Source of the DNA: DASXMT01 sp035552655
Lineage (GTDB): Bacteria > Actinomycetota > Acidimicrobiia > Acidimicrobiales > RAAP-2
Assembly (NCBI GenBank): GCA_035552655.1
Contig: DASZLD010000033.1
Span: 1-17,337, forward strand
Length of the DNA stretch: 17,337 bases
Direction: 5' to 3'
The position numbers were made by a program, and so were the translations under genes. This document shows, piece after piece, positions 7,349 through 12,694 of this stretch. Below the pieces are notes generated by a model. It did no database searches. It saw only the letters and a program-made list of their open reading frames with translations, and was not told the DNA's origin. How positions within the stretch are numbered: position 1 is the stretch's first letter; each line of letters begins with the position of its first letter.

Positions 7349-7723
7349 ATGTCGAGCTCACCGGCCGAACCGGAGTCGATCGAACAGCTGCGGACCATCT
7401 GCCTGCAGCTGCCCGAGGCGGAAGAGCGGCCCTTCGGCGGGCACACTGCGCCCTCGTTCCGGGTCCGGGAGAAGCTCTTCGCCATCGTGGGTGAGGACAG
7501 GGAGTACCTCACGTGCAAGGCCCCGCCCGGCGTCCAGCAGATGCTCGTTGCGTCTGACCCCGACCGGTTCTTCGTGCCCAAGTACGTCGGGTCCAAAGGA
7601 TGGATCGGCATCCGCCTGGACGGCGATCCCGACTGGACCGAGATCGCCGAGACGGTCGAGGACAGCTACCGGATGATCGCCCCCAAACGGCTGGTGGCCC
7701 GGCTCGATGACGGCGAAAGCTGA
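7349..7723 (+). CDS. MmcQ/YjbR family protein
   Basis: This small soluble protein of 124 residues belongs to the YjbR (DUF419) family, which has a CyaY-like fold and is often called DNA-binding. No enzyme activity is established. Family features are LRTICLQLPEAEERPFGGH near the N-terminus, then PSFRVREKLFAIV, and the C-terminal GWIGIRLDGDPDWTEIAETV with the late SYRMIAPKRL. Two ATG codons lie side by side at 7346 and 7349. The sequence CGAGGAGG ends directly before the first, so the second has the better spacing to the Shine-Dalgarno core. The gene starts 27 bp after the TetR stop on the same strand and is probably cotranscribed. Its stop is 10 bp from the stop of the convergent lipoprotein gene. 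Confidence 0.92.
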   Translation: MSSSPAEPESIEQLRTICLQLPEAEERPFGGHTAPSFRVREKLFAIVGEDREYLTCKAPPGVQQMLVASDPDRFFVPKYVGSKGWIGIRLDGDPDWTEIAETVEDSYRMIAPKRLVARLDDGES

Positions 7724-7733
7724 GGGCGCGCAG

Positions 7734-8288
7734 CTACTTGTGGGTGACGGCGGCGCCGTCGGCGTTCATCACCCACCACAGGCCACCGAGGTTGTTCAGT
7801 CCCTGGCCGGTGGCCTGACCCGGATACTTATCCGGTAGCCAGCGGTAGAGGGGCCAGTGGTTGTAGGTGATCTGCAGCGTTCCATCGGCCCGGGTCGTGG
7901 TGCTCAGCAACGCCGCCTTGATCCCCGGCCCGGCCACCGGCCGGGGAACGCCCTTGGGCAAGATGAGCGGGGGCCACTGGACCGCGCACATGTCGGTGCA
8001 CGTCGACCGCGACTGATGATCGGGCACGAACAGGTAGAGGGTCAGCCCCTGTCCGGTGACCAGGACCGGACCGAGCCCGCTGACAGTGGCCAGCTTGACC
8101 TCATAGGTGGGGCCGGGCTGGAGCTTGGGCCCCGACGTCGGCCCGAAGCTGTAGTGGACCGCGGTCCCCGAGCTGCCGCAGGCGGCCAGGGTCAACGCCA
8201 GGGCGACGAGGGCACCGGCCCGTGGCCGGCGATAGCGGGAAGGGCGCCGGGGAGTCCGGGAACCGGAGGACGGTCGTGGCCAGTGCAT
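7734..8288 (-). CDS. lipoprotein with secreted repeats of unknown function (COG4315 type)
   Basis: This exported lipoprotein of 184 residues has a long basic n-region (to about residue 24), a hydrophobic core GALVALALTL and the lipobox LAAC with Cys37. The mature part carries two repeats of the secreted-repeat family. The first is VLVTGQGLTLYLFVPD followed by C97-x3-C101 and AVQWPPL. The second is more diverged: DGTLQITYNHWPLYRW, then GLNNLGGLWWVMNADG. The family is common in actinobacteria; its role is unknown, and a redox or haem-related role has been proposed only by context elsewhere. ATG 8288 has no Shine-Dalgarno sequence but has CATACT seven bases upstream, suggesting a leaderless message. 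It lies 70 bp after the SDR-like gene on the same strand, with a candidate terminator hairpin between them. Confidence 0.9.
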   Translation of the reverse strand: MHWPRPSSGSRTPRRPSRYRRPRAGALVALALTLAACGSSGTAVHYSFGPTSGPKLQPGPTYEVKLATVSGLGPVLVTGQGLTLYLFVPDHQSRSTCTDMCAVQWPPLILPKGVPRPVAGPGIKAALLSTTTRADGTLQITYNHWPLYRWLPDKYPGQATGQGLNNLGGLWWVMNADGAAVTHK

Positions 8289-8301
8289 TCAGCTCAGTAT
8301 G
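8289..8301 (-). promoter_or_regulatory. candidate leaderless -10 of the lipoprotein gene
   Basis: On the minus strand CATACT (8301-8296) is followed by seven bases and then ATG 8288, and there is no Shine-Dalgarno sequence. The hexamer matches TATAAT at four of six bases, and no clear -35 is seen. Confidence 0.3.
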
Positions 8302-8332
8302 GATCACCACTCGGGCCGGTCGGCATTCGGAC

Positions 8333-8360
8333 GATCGGGAACCGGTCGATCACCCCGATC
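8333..8360 (-). terminator. candidate hairpin terminator after the SDR-like gene
   Basis: GATCGGG (8333-8339) and CCCGATC (8354-8360) form a perfect 7-bp stem around a 14-base loop. It overlaps the stop codon of the minus-strand SDR-like gene. There is no T-tract, so it would be a tract-less actinobacterial type at best. Confidence 0.35.
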
Positions 8361-9315
8361 AGAAGTGGCGATGGAGGTCGTTGGCGTAGTGGAGCCCCAG
8401 CTCGTGGCCGTGGTCGGCCAACCAGGTGGACAGGGCCGTGGCCCCGGTGGCCGGACCCTCGGTATCGGCCAGTCCGGCCGCCATGGCCCGGTACTCGTCG
8501 CTGGTCAGCAGGACGTCGTGGAGGACGACCCCGAGCAGCTTGGACAGCTGCGGCAGCAGGCGCCCGGGCATCGGGAGGATGGGCGAGCGGCTCCCGACGG
8601 CCGTGCGGATGGAGCCGACCAGTTCCAAAAAGGTCGGTCGCTCGGGCCCGACGGCGTCGGTCACGCTGTCGACTCGCTCGCCCGCCTTGTCCAGGCACAG
8701 ACGGGCCAGGTCGTCGACGTGAATGCCTCGGACCCGATAGCTGCCGGTTCCGCCCACGGCGAAGACGGGCATATGCCGCAGCAGCCAGGCCACGTTGTTC
8801 AACAACACGTCGTCGCCGCCGAAGAGGATGGCCGGCCGGACAATGGCATGGGGAATCCCCGTCTGGGCCAGAGCTTCTTCCACCAGCGCCTTTCCCCGGA
8901 AGTAGGGGAAGGGTGAATCGGCGCTGGGATGGGTGATGCTCACGTGCACGATCCGCTGGATGCCGGCGTCACCGGCCGCGTCGAACAGCTTCGACGAGTT
9001 GGCTACCGCCTGATCGTGATCGGTCTGATCGTGGGCGAAGCGCACCCAGTACGTGTTGTAGAGGGTGGTGGCACCGGCGAGCGAGCTGACCATGCCCTGA
9101 TGGTCGCCGAAGTCGAGCGGGCGGGCCTCGATGGGCGAGTTCTTCGGCGCCCGCTCCGGGTGCCCGGTCATGGTGCGGACCTGGCGGCCTGAACCGATCA
9201 GGAGCCGGGCGATGGCGCCACCGGAGTAGCTGAACGCGCCGGTGACCACGTCGGTCCCGGTGCCGAGACCCAGGGCGCCCGGCGCCCGGTCACCGTGATG
9301 GGTGGTCGCGCTCAT
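8359..9315 (-). CDS. NAD(P)-binding protein, atypical SDR / NmrA-like family
   Basis: This Rossmann-fold protein of 318 residues shows the dinucleotide loop VTGAFSYSGGAIARLL (about 24-39) and RTMTGHPERAP after the second strand. The later segments HVSITHPSADSPFPYFRGKA, VRPAILFGGDD and GSYRVRGIHVDDLARL are typical of atypical SDRs related to NDUFA9 and NmrA. Ser126, Tyr138 and Lys142 (YxxxK) are present, so catalysis as an oxidoreductase or epimerase remains possible. NmrA-type sensing of NAD(P) is the alternative. I chose ATG 9315, which overlaps the TetR stop as ATGA and has AAGGAGG four bases upstream. A much longer open frame upstream of it (to 9999) is antisense-frame noise over the TetR gene. 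Coupling to that regulator suggests joint autoregulated expression. Confidence 0.92.
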   Translation of the reverse strand: MSATTHHGDRAPGALGLGTGTDVVTGAFSYSGGAIARLLIGSGRQVRTMTGHPERAPKNSPIEARPLDFGDHQGMVSSLAGATTLYNTYWVRFAHDQTDHDQAVANSSKLFDAAGDAGIQRIVHVSITHPSADSPFPYFRGKALVEEALAQTGIPHAIVRPAILFGGDDVLLNNVAWLLRHMPVFAVGGTGSYRVRGIHVDDLARLCLDKAGERVDSVTDAVGPERPTFLELVGSIRTAVGSRSPILPMPGRLLPQLSKLLGVVLHDVLLTSDEYRAMAAGLADTEGPATGATALSTWLADHGHELGLHYANDLHRHF

Positions 9316-9974
9316 GAGGCCTCCTTGGGCACTGCCGCTGACGGCCCTCCCGAGAGCGCCTGGAACAGGGTGGCCAGCTCCTTGGCCCGGTCGAACAGCT
9401 CGAGGGCAGGGGCCCGGTCGCCATCCAGGTGGGTGAGCATCTCCAGGCCGAGGTACAGGGCGACGACACCGTGGGCCACGGTGCTCGGAGGGATGACCGA
9501 GTCCAGGGCTGATCCCCCCAGCGCCGCTTGCGTGGCTGCTTGGGCGAATTGCGTCCACGGCGCGATCCGGGCTGCCACCTCGGGGCCGAGGCCAGGGGTG
9601 GACGAGGCGCCGGCGATCATCTCGACCAGGACGGTCACGTGCCCGGCGTCGAGGTCCTCCCCGAAGATCGCCGCGGCCACGTCGATGAGCTCGGTGGGCG
9701 AGGTCACCCGATCCACCGCCGCGCTGTAGTGCTCGAGGCGGTCGGCGCTGACCGCGTCCAGGGCGGCGAGCAGCAGGTTGACCACCGATCCGAAGTGGTA
9801 GAAGACCAGACCCTGGTTGCAACCGGCTCGTCCGGCGATGGCCCGGGCACTGGCGCCGGCGAAGCCTTCCGACTTCAAGGTCTCGATGGCCGCGTCCACC
9901 AGCACCCGACGGGTGTCGGTCGACCCCTCGTCCCCCGGCTGCCGCAGCCTGCTGGATGCACCCGACTTGGCCAT
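9312..9974 (-). CDS. TetR family transcriptional regulator, coupled to the SDR-like gene
   Basis: This 220-residue regulator has its helix-turn-helix at about residues 22-68: TRRVLVDAAIETLKSEGF, then SARAIAGRAGCNQGLVFYHF and the helix GSVVNLLLAALDAV. The remaining 150 residues are a helical dimerisation and ligand-binding domain without assignable motifs. The start ATG 9974 is well supported: AAGGAG (9985-9980) lies five bases upstream. The gene ends with ATGA shared with the SDR-like gene, so both are probably translated from one message. Two palindromes directly upstream (9984-10011) overlap the ribosome-binding site and the probable transcription start, which points to autorepression. The ligand is unknown and is possibly the substrate of the partner enzyme. 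Confidence 0.93.
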   Translation of the reverse strand: MAKSGASSRLRQPGDEGSTDTRRVLVDAAIETLKSEGFAGASARAIAGRAGCNQGLVFYHFGSVVNLLLAALDAVSADRLEHYSAAVDRVTSPTELIDVAAAIFGEDLDAGHVTVLVEMIAGASSTPGLGPEVAARIAPWTQFAQAATQAALGGSALDSVIPPSTVAHGVVALYLGLEMLTHLDGDRAPALELFDRAKELATLFQALSGGPSAAVPKEAS

Positions 9975-9983
9975 GCCTGCTCC

Positions 9984-10011
9984 TTAAGCGGTTGCTCAAA
10001 TGATCTGATCA
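9984..10011. promoter_or_regulatory. two adjacent palindromes, likely TetR operator
   Basis: TTAAGC-GGTT-GCTCAA (9984-9999) is an inverted repeat with one mismatched pair. TGATC-T-GATCA (10001-10011) is a perfect 11-bp palindrome right beside it. Both sit 10-37 bp upstream of the minus-strand TetR start. The first overlaps that gene's Shine-Dalgarno sequence. Which of the two is the operator cannot be told from sequence alone. Confidence 0.55.
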
Positions 10012-10012
10012 A

Positions 10013-10041
10013 ACTGTGGCTCGTCTGAGGATTGCTGTCAA
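10013..10041 (-). promoter_or_regulatory. candidate promoter of the TetR-SDR operon
   Basis: On the minus strand TTGACA (10041-10036) is a perfect -35. A poor -10, CACAGT (10018-10013), follows after 17 bp. The start would fall within the TGATCTGATCA palindrome. The -35 is convincing; the -10 is weak. Confidence 0.35.
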
Positions 10042-10060
10042 TTCCGGGTGGCAGTGGTGC

Positions 10061-10072
10061 TATACGTCACCC
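10061..10072 (+). promoter_or_regulatory. candidate leaderless -10 of the phosphodiester-glycosidase-like gene
   Basis: TATACG (10061-10066) lies six bases before GTG 10073, and no Shine-Dalgarno sequence is present. The hexamer matches TATAAT at four of six bases and no good -35 is seen. Confidence 0.3.
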
Positions 10073-11086
10073 GTGATCGATTTCTGGAACCGAAGGGGCG
10101 GGTCGACGCGGTCCCGGTCGGCGCGGCTGGGCGCGGCCGCCCTTGTCGTCGGCATGATCGCGGTGCTGGCCGCCTGTTCGGGAACCACTCCGACCGGGAG
10201 CTCGGCGCCGCCGTCGGGCCGGTCCTCCACCACGACCATCCCACCCACCACGACCACCACCGTTCCGCCCACCACCACCACGACGGTCCCGCCCACCACC
10301 ACAACCACGGTCGAACCGCCGCAACCGGGCTGGGCCCCGGTGAGCATGGTGGGGGGCAGGATCGCCGTCGACCAGCAATCGTTCACCGGGCCGGCGGGGG
10401 GTCAGGTCACCGTGTTCCGGTTCCGGGCCGGTCGGGTCACGTTCCGGCTGCACGACGGCAGCTCTGACCCGCCCGGCGGGAGCGCCATCCCCGGTGCGGG
10501 ATCGACCATCGCCGCCGACGAGGCGCCCCTCCTCCTGGCCGCGTTCAACGGCGGGTTCAACAGCTCGACCGGTGTGGGCGGGTTCGAGGTCAGCTCGCAG
10601 GTGTTGGTCCCCCTGGTGGCCGGCATGGCCAGCTTCGTCATCGATGCCGACGGCAACGCCCGCGTCGGGGTGTGGGGCAGCGACGTCCCCGTGGCCGGGG
10701 AGCCGGTGGTCAGCGTCCGCCAGAACCTGCCTCCTCTGGTCAGCGGGGGCCAGCCCAGTGGAAACATCGGGGACGTGTCGGCGTGGGGCGCCACCCTCGG
10801 GGGCGGCACCACCGTGGCCCGGAGCGCCCTGGGCGAGGATGCCCAGGGAAACATCCTCTATGCCGGGGGCATGTCGCTCCAGCCCTCGGACCTGGCCGCC
10901 GCTCTGGTCAACAGCGGGGCGGTGACGGCCATGGAGCTCGATATCAACCCTGAGTGGGTCCAACTCGCGTATGCGGCCACCCCCGGCGGGTCCCTGAACG
11001 CCGGTGTTCCCGGCCAGAACCGCCCCGCCGACCAGTACCAGGAAGGCTGGACCCGGGACTTCGTGACCGTCCTGGCCACCGGCTGA
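10073..11086 (+). CDS. lipoprotein with phosphodiester glycosidase (NAGPA-like) domain
   Basis: This exported lipoprotein has 337 residues. A signal peptide (basic start, hydrophobic 19-33) ends in the lipobox LAAC with Cys35. A Thr/Pro linker (about 55-81, three VPPTTTTT-type repeats) lifts the domain off the membrane. The C-terminal domain resembles the NAGPA family, which cleaves sugar phosphodiesters outside the cell. It has LLLAAFNGGFNSSTGVGGF (NGGF at 159-162), RSALGEDAQGNILYAGG (250 onward), and SDLAAALVNSGAVTAMELD. The usual LDGGGS loop is replaced by LDINPEW (289-295), so activity may differ. GTG 10073 gives a normal signal peptide. An upstream in-frame GTG at 10016 would add 19 residues and overlap the regulatory region of the divergent TetR gene. 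The domain assignment is good but not certain. Confidence 0.85.
   Translation: MIDFWNRRGGSTRSRSARLGAAALVVGMIAVLAACSGTTPTGSSAPPSGRSSTTTIPPTTTTTVPPTTTTTVPPTTTTTVEPPQPGWAPVSMVGGRIAVDQQSFTGPAGGQVTVFRFRAGRVTFRLHDGSSDPPGGSAIPGAGSTIAADEAPLLLAAFNGGFNSSTGVGGFEVSSQVLVPLVAGMASFVIDADGNARVGVWGSDVPVAGEPVVSVRQNLPPLVSGGQPSGNIGDVSAWGATLGGGTTVARSALGEDAQGNILYAGGMSLQPSDLAAALVNSGAVTAMELDINPEWVQLAYAATPGGSLNAGVPGQNRPADQYQEGWTRDFVTVLATG
10238..10312 (+). repeat. 24-bp tandem repeats encoding a Thr/Pro linker
   Basis: Three units of (V/I)PPTTTTT, each 24 bp, end with a final Val. They encode the extracellular linker of the lipoprotein. Units differ mainly at third codon positions. A nearly identical tract occurs in the opposite orientation at 11699-11767. 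Confidence 0.85.
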
Positions 11087-11139
11087 CCCACCCGTGGGCT
11101 GACACCGGCGCTGACCTCGGCTGACCCAGCCGGTCAGCC
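11087..11139. terminator. hairpins between convergent genes, candidate bidirectional terminator
   Basis: GGCTGACC (11119-11126) and GGTCAGCC (11132-11139) form a perfect 8-bp stem with a 5-base loop. A smaller hairpin, CCCAC-CC-GTGGG, lies at 11087-11098 directly after the plus-strand stop. Both are GC-rich with no T-tract. Their place between two convergent genes fits termination. The stretch also repeats (G/C)GCTGAC four times, starting at 11081, 11098, 11109 and 11119 (each within a base). Confidence 0.45.
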
Positions 11140-11164
11140 CCGTCCTCCTGGAGGCGCCGTCGGC

Positions 11165-11989
11165 TCAGCAGGTGGACGAGGGCGCCGAGCTGCCCGGCCC
11201 GGACTCGGGGTCGTCCACCACCCCCTGGCCTCCCGGCGGGAGGACGGCGCCCAGGTGGACCACGTACCACTGACCTCGCCACGAGATCATCGAGGCGATG
11301 CCGAACGACTGGGTCTGTCCGTTCACCTGGTACACCAGCCGAGAGTTGGGGACTTCGAAGTACCCCACGTCGTTGTCGCAGACACCCGGCGTCACCCAGT
11401 GGCCGTAGGAGGCAGGGACGTTGACCCCGACCAGCTGTGCTTGTGCAGCAGCGTCGCCCAGGAGGGCGTGGGCCGCTCCGATGTCCAAGGCGTAGTCACC
11501 AACCAGTCGGTTCTCGAAATCGGATTGGGCCCCGCCGATGGTCTTGAGCTGGAGGTAGGCCGCCTCGGGGAAGAAGGCGGGCATGGCCGCCGTGACCGAG
11601 TTGGTCACCACCCCGTTCCACAAGGCAGCCATCTCGGCCGCGAACTGGGGTGTGCTGGTGGACGGGAAGTCCCCCGTCTGCGGCAGTGACCCGTCGCCCG
11701 TGGTCGTCGTGGTGGTGGGCGGGACGGTGGTGGTCGTGGTGGGGGGGACGGTGGTGGTGGTCGTGGGGGCGGGAAGGGTCGAGGACGTGGGGGGCGGGCC
11801 CACGTGGCTGGTCACCGCAGCCCGCGGACCCGAGCTCCTGGTGATGAGCACAGCCACGCCGACGACGGTGAGCACGATGGCCAGGCCGAAGAGGGTGACC
11901 CGGTCCCACCGCACCCGGGTGCGCCGTCGGCGCATCGAGGTTCCATGGGGCGGCGGCCGGCGCCTCGGGGGTTCACGCGGGTCGGTCAT
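11165..11989 (-). CDS. membrane-anchored extracellular protein with Thr/Pro linker, family not recognised
   Basis: The protein has 274 residues. A Pro/Arg-rich cytoplasmic tail (1-31) precedes one membrane helix (about 32-50, VTLFGLAIVLTVVGVAVLI). An extracellular linker with VPPTTTTT repeats follows (about 66-97). A soluble domain of about 160 residues begins at FAAEMAALWNGVVTNSVTAA and includes FFPEAAYLQLKTI, VGDYALDIGAAHALLGD, VTPGVCDNDVGYFEVPNSRLVY and SMISWRGQWYVVHLGAVLPP. The last part looks like a beta-rich SnoaL/NTF2-like or mce-associated fold, but I cannot assign a family. Cys204 and a C-terminal Cys274 are the only cysteines. ATG 11989 has no Shine-Dalgarno sequence; TACCAT lies 11 bases upstream. 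The VOC gene ends 35 bp upstream on the same strand. An in-frame start at 12073 would overlap that gene. Confidence 0.85.
   Translation of the reverse strand: MTDPREPPRRRPPPHGTSMRRRRTRVRWDRVTLFGLAIVLTVVGVAVLITRSSGPRAAVTSHVGPPPTSSTLPAPTTTTTVPPTTTTTVPPTTTTTTGDGSLPQTGDFPSTSTPQFAAEMAALWNGVVTNSVTAAMPAFFPEAAYLQLKTIGGAQSDFENRLVGDYALDIGAAHALLGDAAAQAQLVGVNVPASYGHWVTPGVCDNDVGYFEVPNSRLVYQVNGQTQSFGIASMISWRGQWYVVHLGAVLPPGGQGVVDDPESGPGSSAPSSTC
11699..11767 (-). repeat. 24-bp tandem repeats encoding a Thr/Pro linker (second copy, inverted)
   Basis: The tract encodes PTTTTT-VPPTTTTT-VPPTTTTTT in the minus-strand membrane protein. The segment 11709-11743 is the reverse complement of 10244-10278 at 34 of 35 bases. 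Confidence 0.85.
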
Positions 11990-12023
11990 GGTCGGGCCTG
12001 ATGGTAGGCCGGGGTGCTGGGGC

Positions 12024-12452
12024 TCAACGCGTCGGGGTGCGGGCCGGTGGGTCGGAGGGTCGCTCCAGGCCAACCGCCGGTTCCGCGTACCACTTCAGCT
12101 CGATGGCGTTGCCGCTCGGGTCAGCGACGGTCGCTTTGGTCTGTTGCCGGGAGGTCCCCTGGTAATCGGTGGAGACGGGACGGAGCCACCGGACCGGCTG
12201 GTCACCGAGCCGGGCCATGACCTCGTCGAACTCCTCCTCGCTCAGCGCCACGCCGAAGTGCCGGACGCCGGCCTGGTCAGCCGTCAACACCTGGTCGGGC
12301 TGCTGGTGCAGGGTGACCTGCATGCCGTGAAACCACACGTCCATCCAGCCCTCCTGCTGGCGTCCCGGGTCACAGCCGAGCACGTCCATGTAGAAGTGCC
12401 GGGATTCGTCCAGGTCGGCGACGGGGAGGGAGAGGTGCAGGATCGGCTTCAC
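12024..12452 (-). CDS. VOC family protein (glyoxalase/bleomycin resistance/dioxygenase superfamily)
   Basis: This small metal-binding-fold protein has 142 residues in two beta-alpha-beta-beta-beta halves. The first half opens ILHLSLPVADLDESRHFYMD, and the second opens VRHFGVALSEEEFDEVMARL and ends VADPSGNAIELKWY. His6, His65 and Glu118 fall at the usual metal-ligand positions. Metal-dependent catalysis is therefore possible, but the reaction (isomerase, dioxygenase or thiol transferase) cannot be read from sequence. The last 20 residues are a Pro/Arg-rich tail. The start is GTG 12452, where the family N-terminus begins; no ATG is available. A weak purine run (GAGAGAATGA) lies upstream. The unrecognised membrane protein follows 35 bp downstream on the same strand, so cotranscription is possible, though a functional link is not evident. 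Confidence 0.92.
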   Translation of the reverse strand: MKPILHLSLPVADLDESRHFYMDVLGCDPGRQQEGWMDVWFHGMQVTLHQQPDQVLTADQAGVRHFGVALSEEEFDEVMARLGDQPVRWLRPVSTDYQGTSRQQTKATVADPSGNAIELKWYAEPAVGLERPSDPPARTPTR

Positions 12453-12694
12453 AGGCTGTCATTCTCTCAGGACTCCGAGGTGAAATACCCGGTTCGAGCG
12501 TTGCCCGCCCTCGCGTGGGGGCTCAGCCGTGACCACGCATAGGGCGTTGACAGCCTTTATCATCGCTCCGTGCGTTCGAGGTGGACACCCCCCGTGACCG
12601 TGCGCGGGGACCCGTCCGGCCTGGTGGGCACGGCTGCGACGCCTGCTCCTGGCTTCGCCCCAGCCGTGGCCGCTCATGCCGGGGCACATCGAAC
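12453..12694. other. 242-bp divergent intergenic region
   Basis: This region separates the VOC gene (-) from the acyltransferase gene (+). It contains a perfect TTGACA at 12547-12552, but the hexamer 17 bp downstream (GTGCGT) is not a -10. TATCAT at 12558-12563 looks like a -10 but is only five bases from TTGACA and has no -35 of its own. An open frame in phase with the acyltransferase extends back to GTG 12581, but its residues look non-coding. I see no RNA gene here. Confidence 0.4.

Noticed and set aside
7718..7735. Inverted repeat AGCTG/CAGCT across the YjbR and lipoprotein stops as a terminator
   Set aside because: The stem is only five pairs with an 8-base loop and no T-tract, which is too weak to call.
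8359..9999. Extended 546-residue version of the SDR-like protein
   Set aside because: The first 228 residues lie in an out-of-frame reading of the TetR gene and look like random Arg/Gly-rich sequence. The ATGA overlap and AAGGAGG support ATG 9315.
10238..10312. Regular repeats that could suggest a CRISPR or other array
   Set aside because: They are in-frame codons for a Thr/Pro linker, with no spacers between units.
12547..12575. Strong promoter for the acyltransferase gene based on TTGACA
   Set aside because: No -10 occurs at 16-18 bp spacing, and the nearby TATCAT is only five bases away. It is mentioned only within the intergenic entry.
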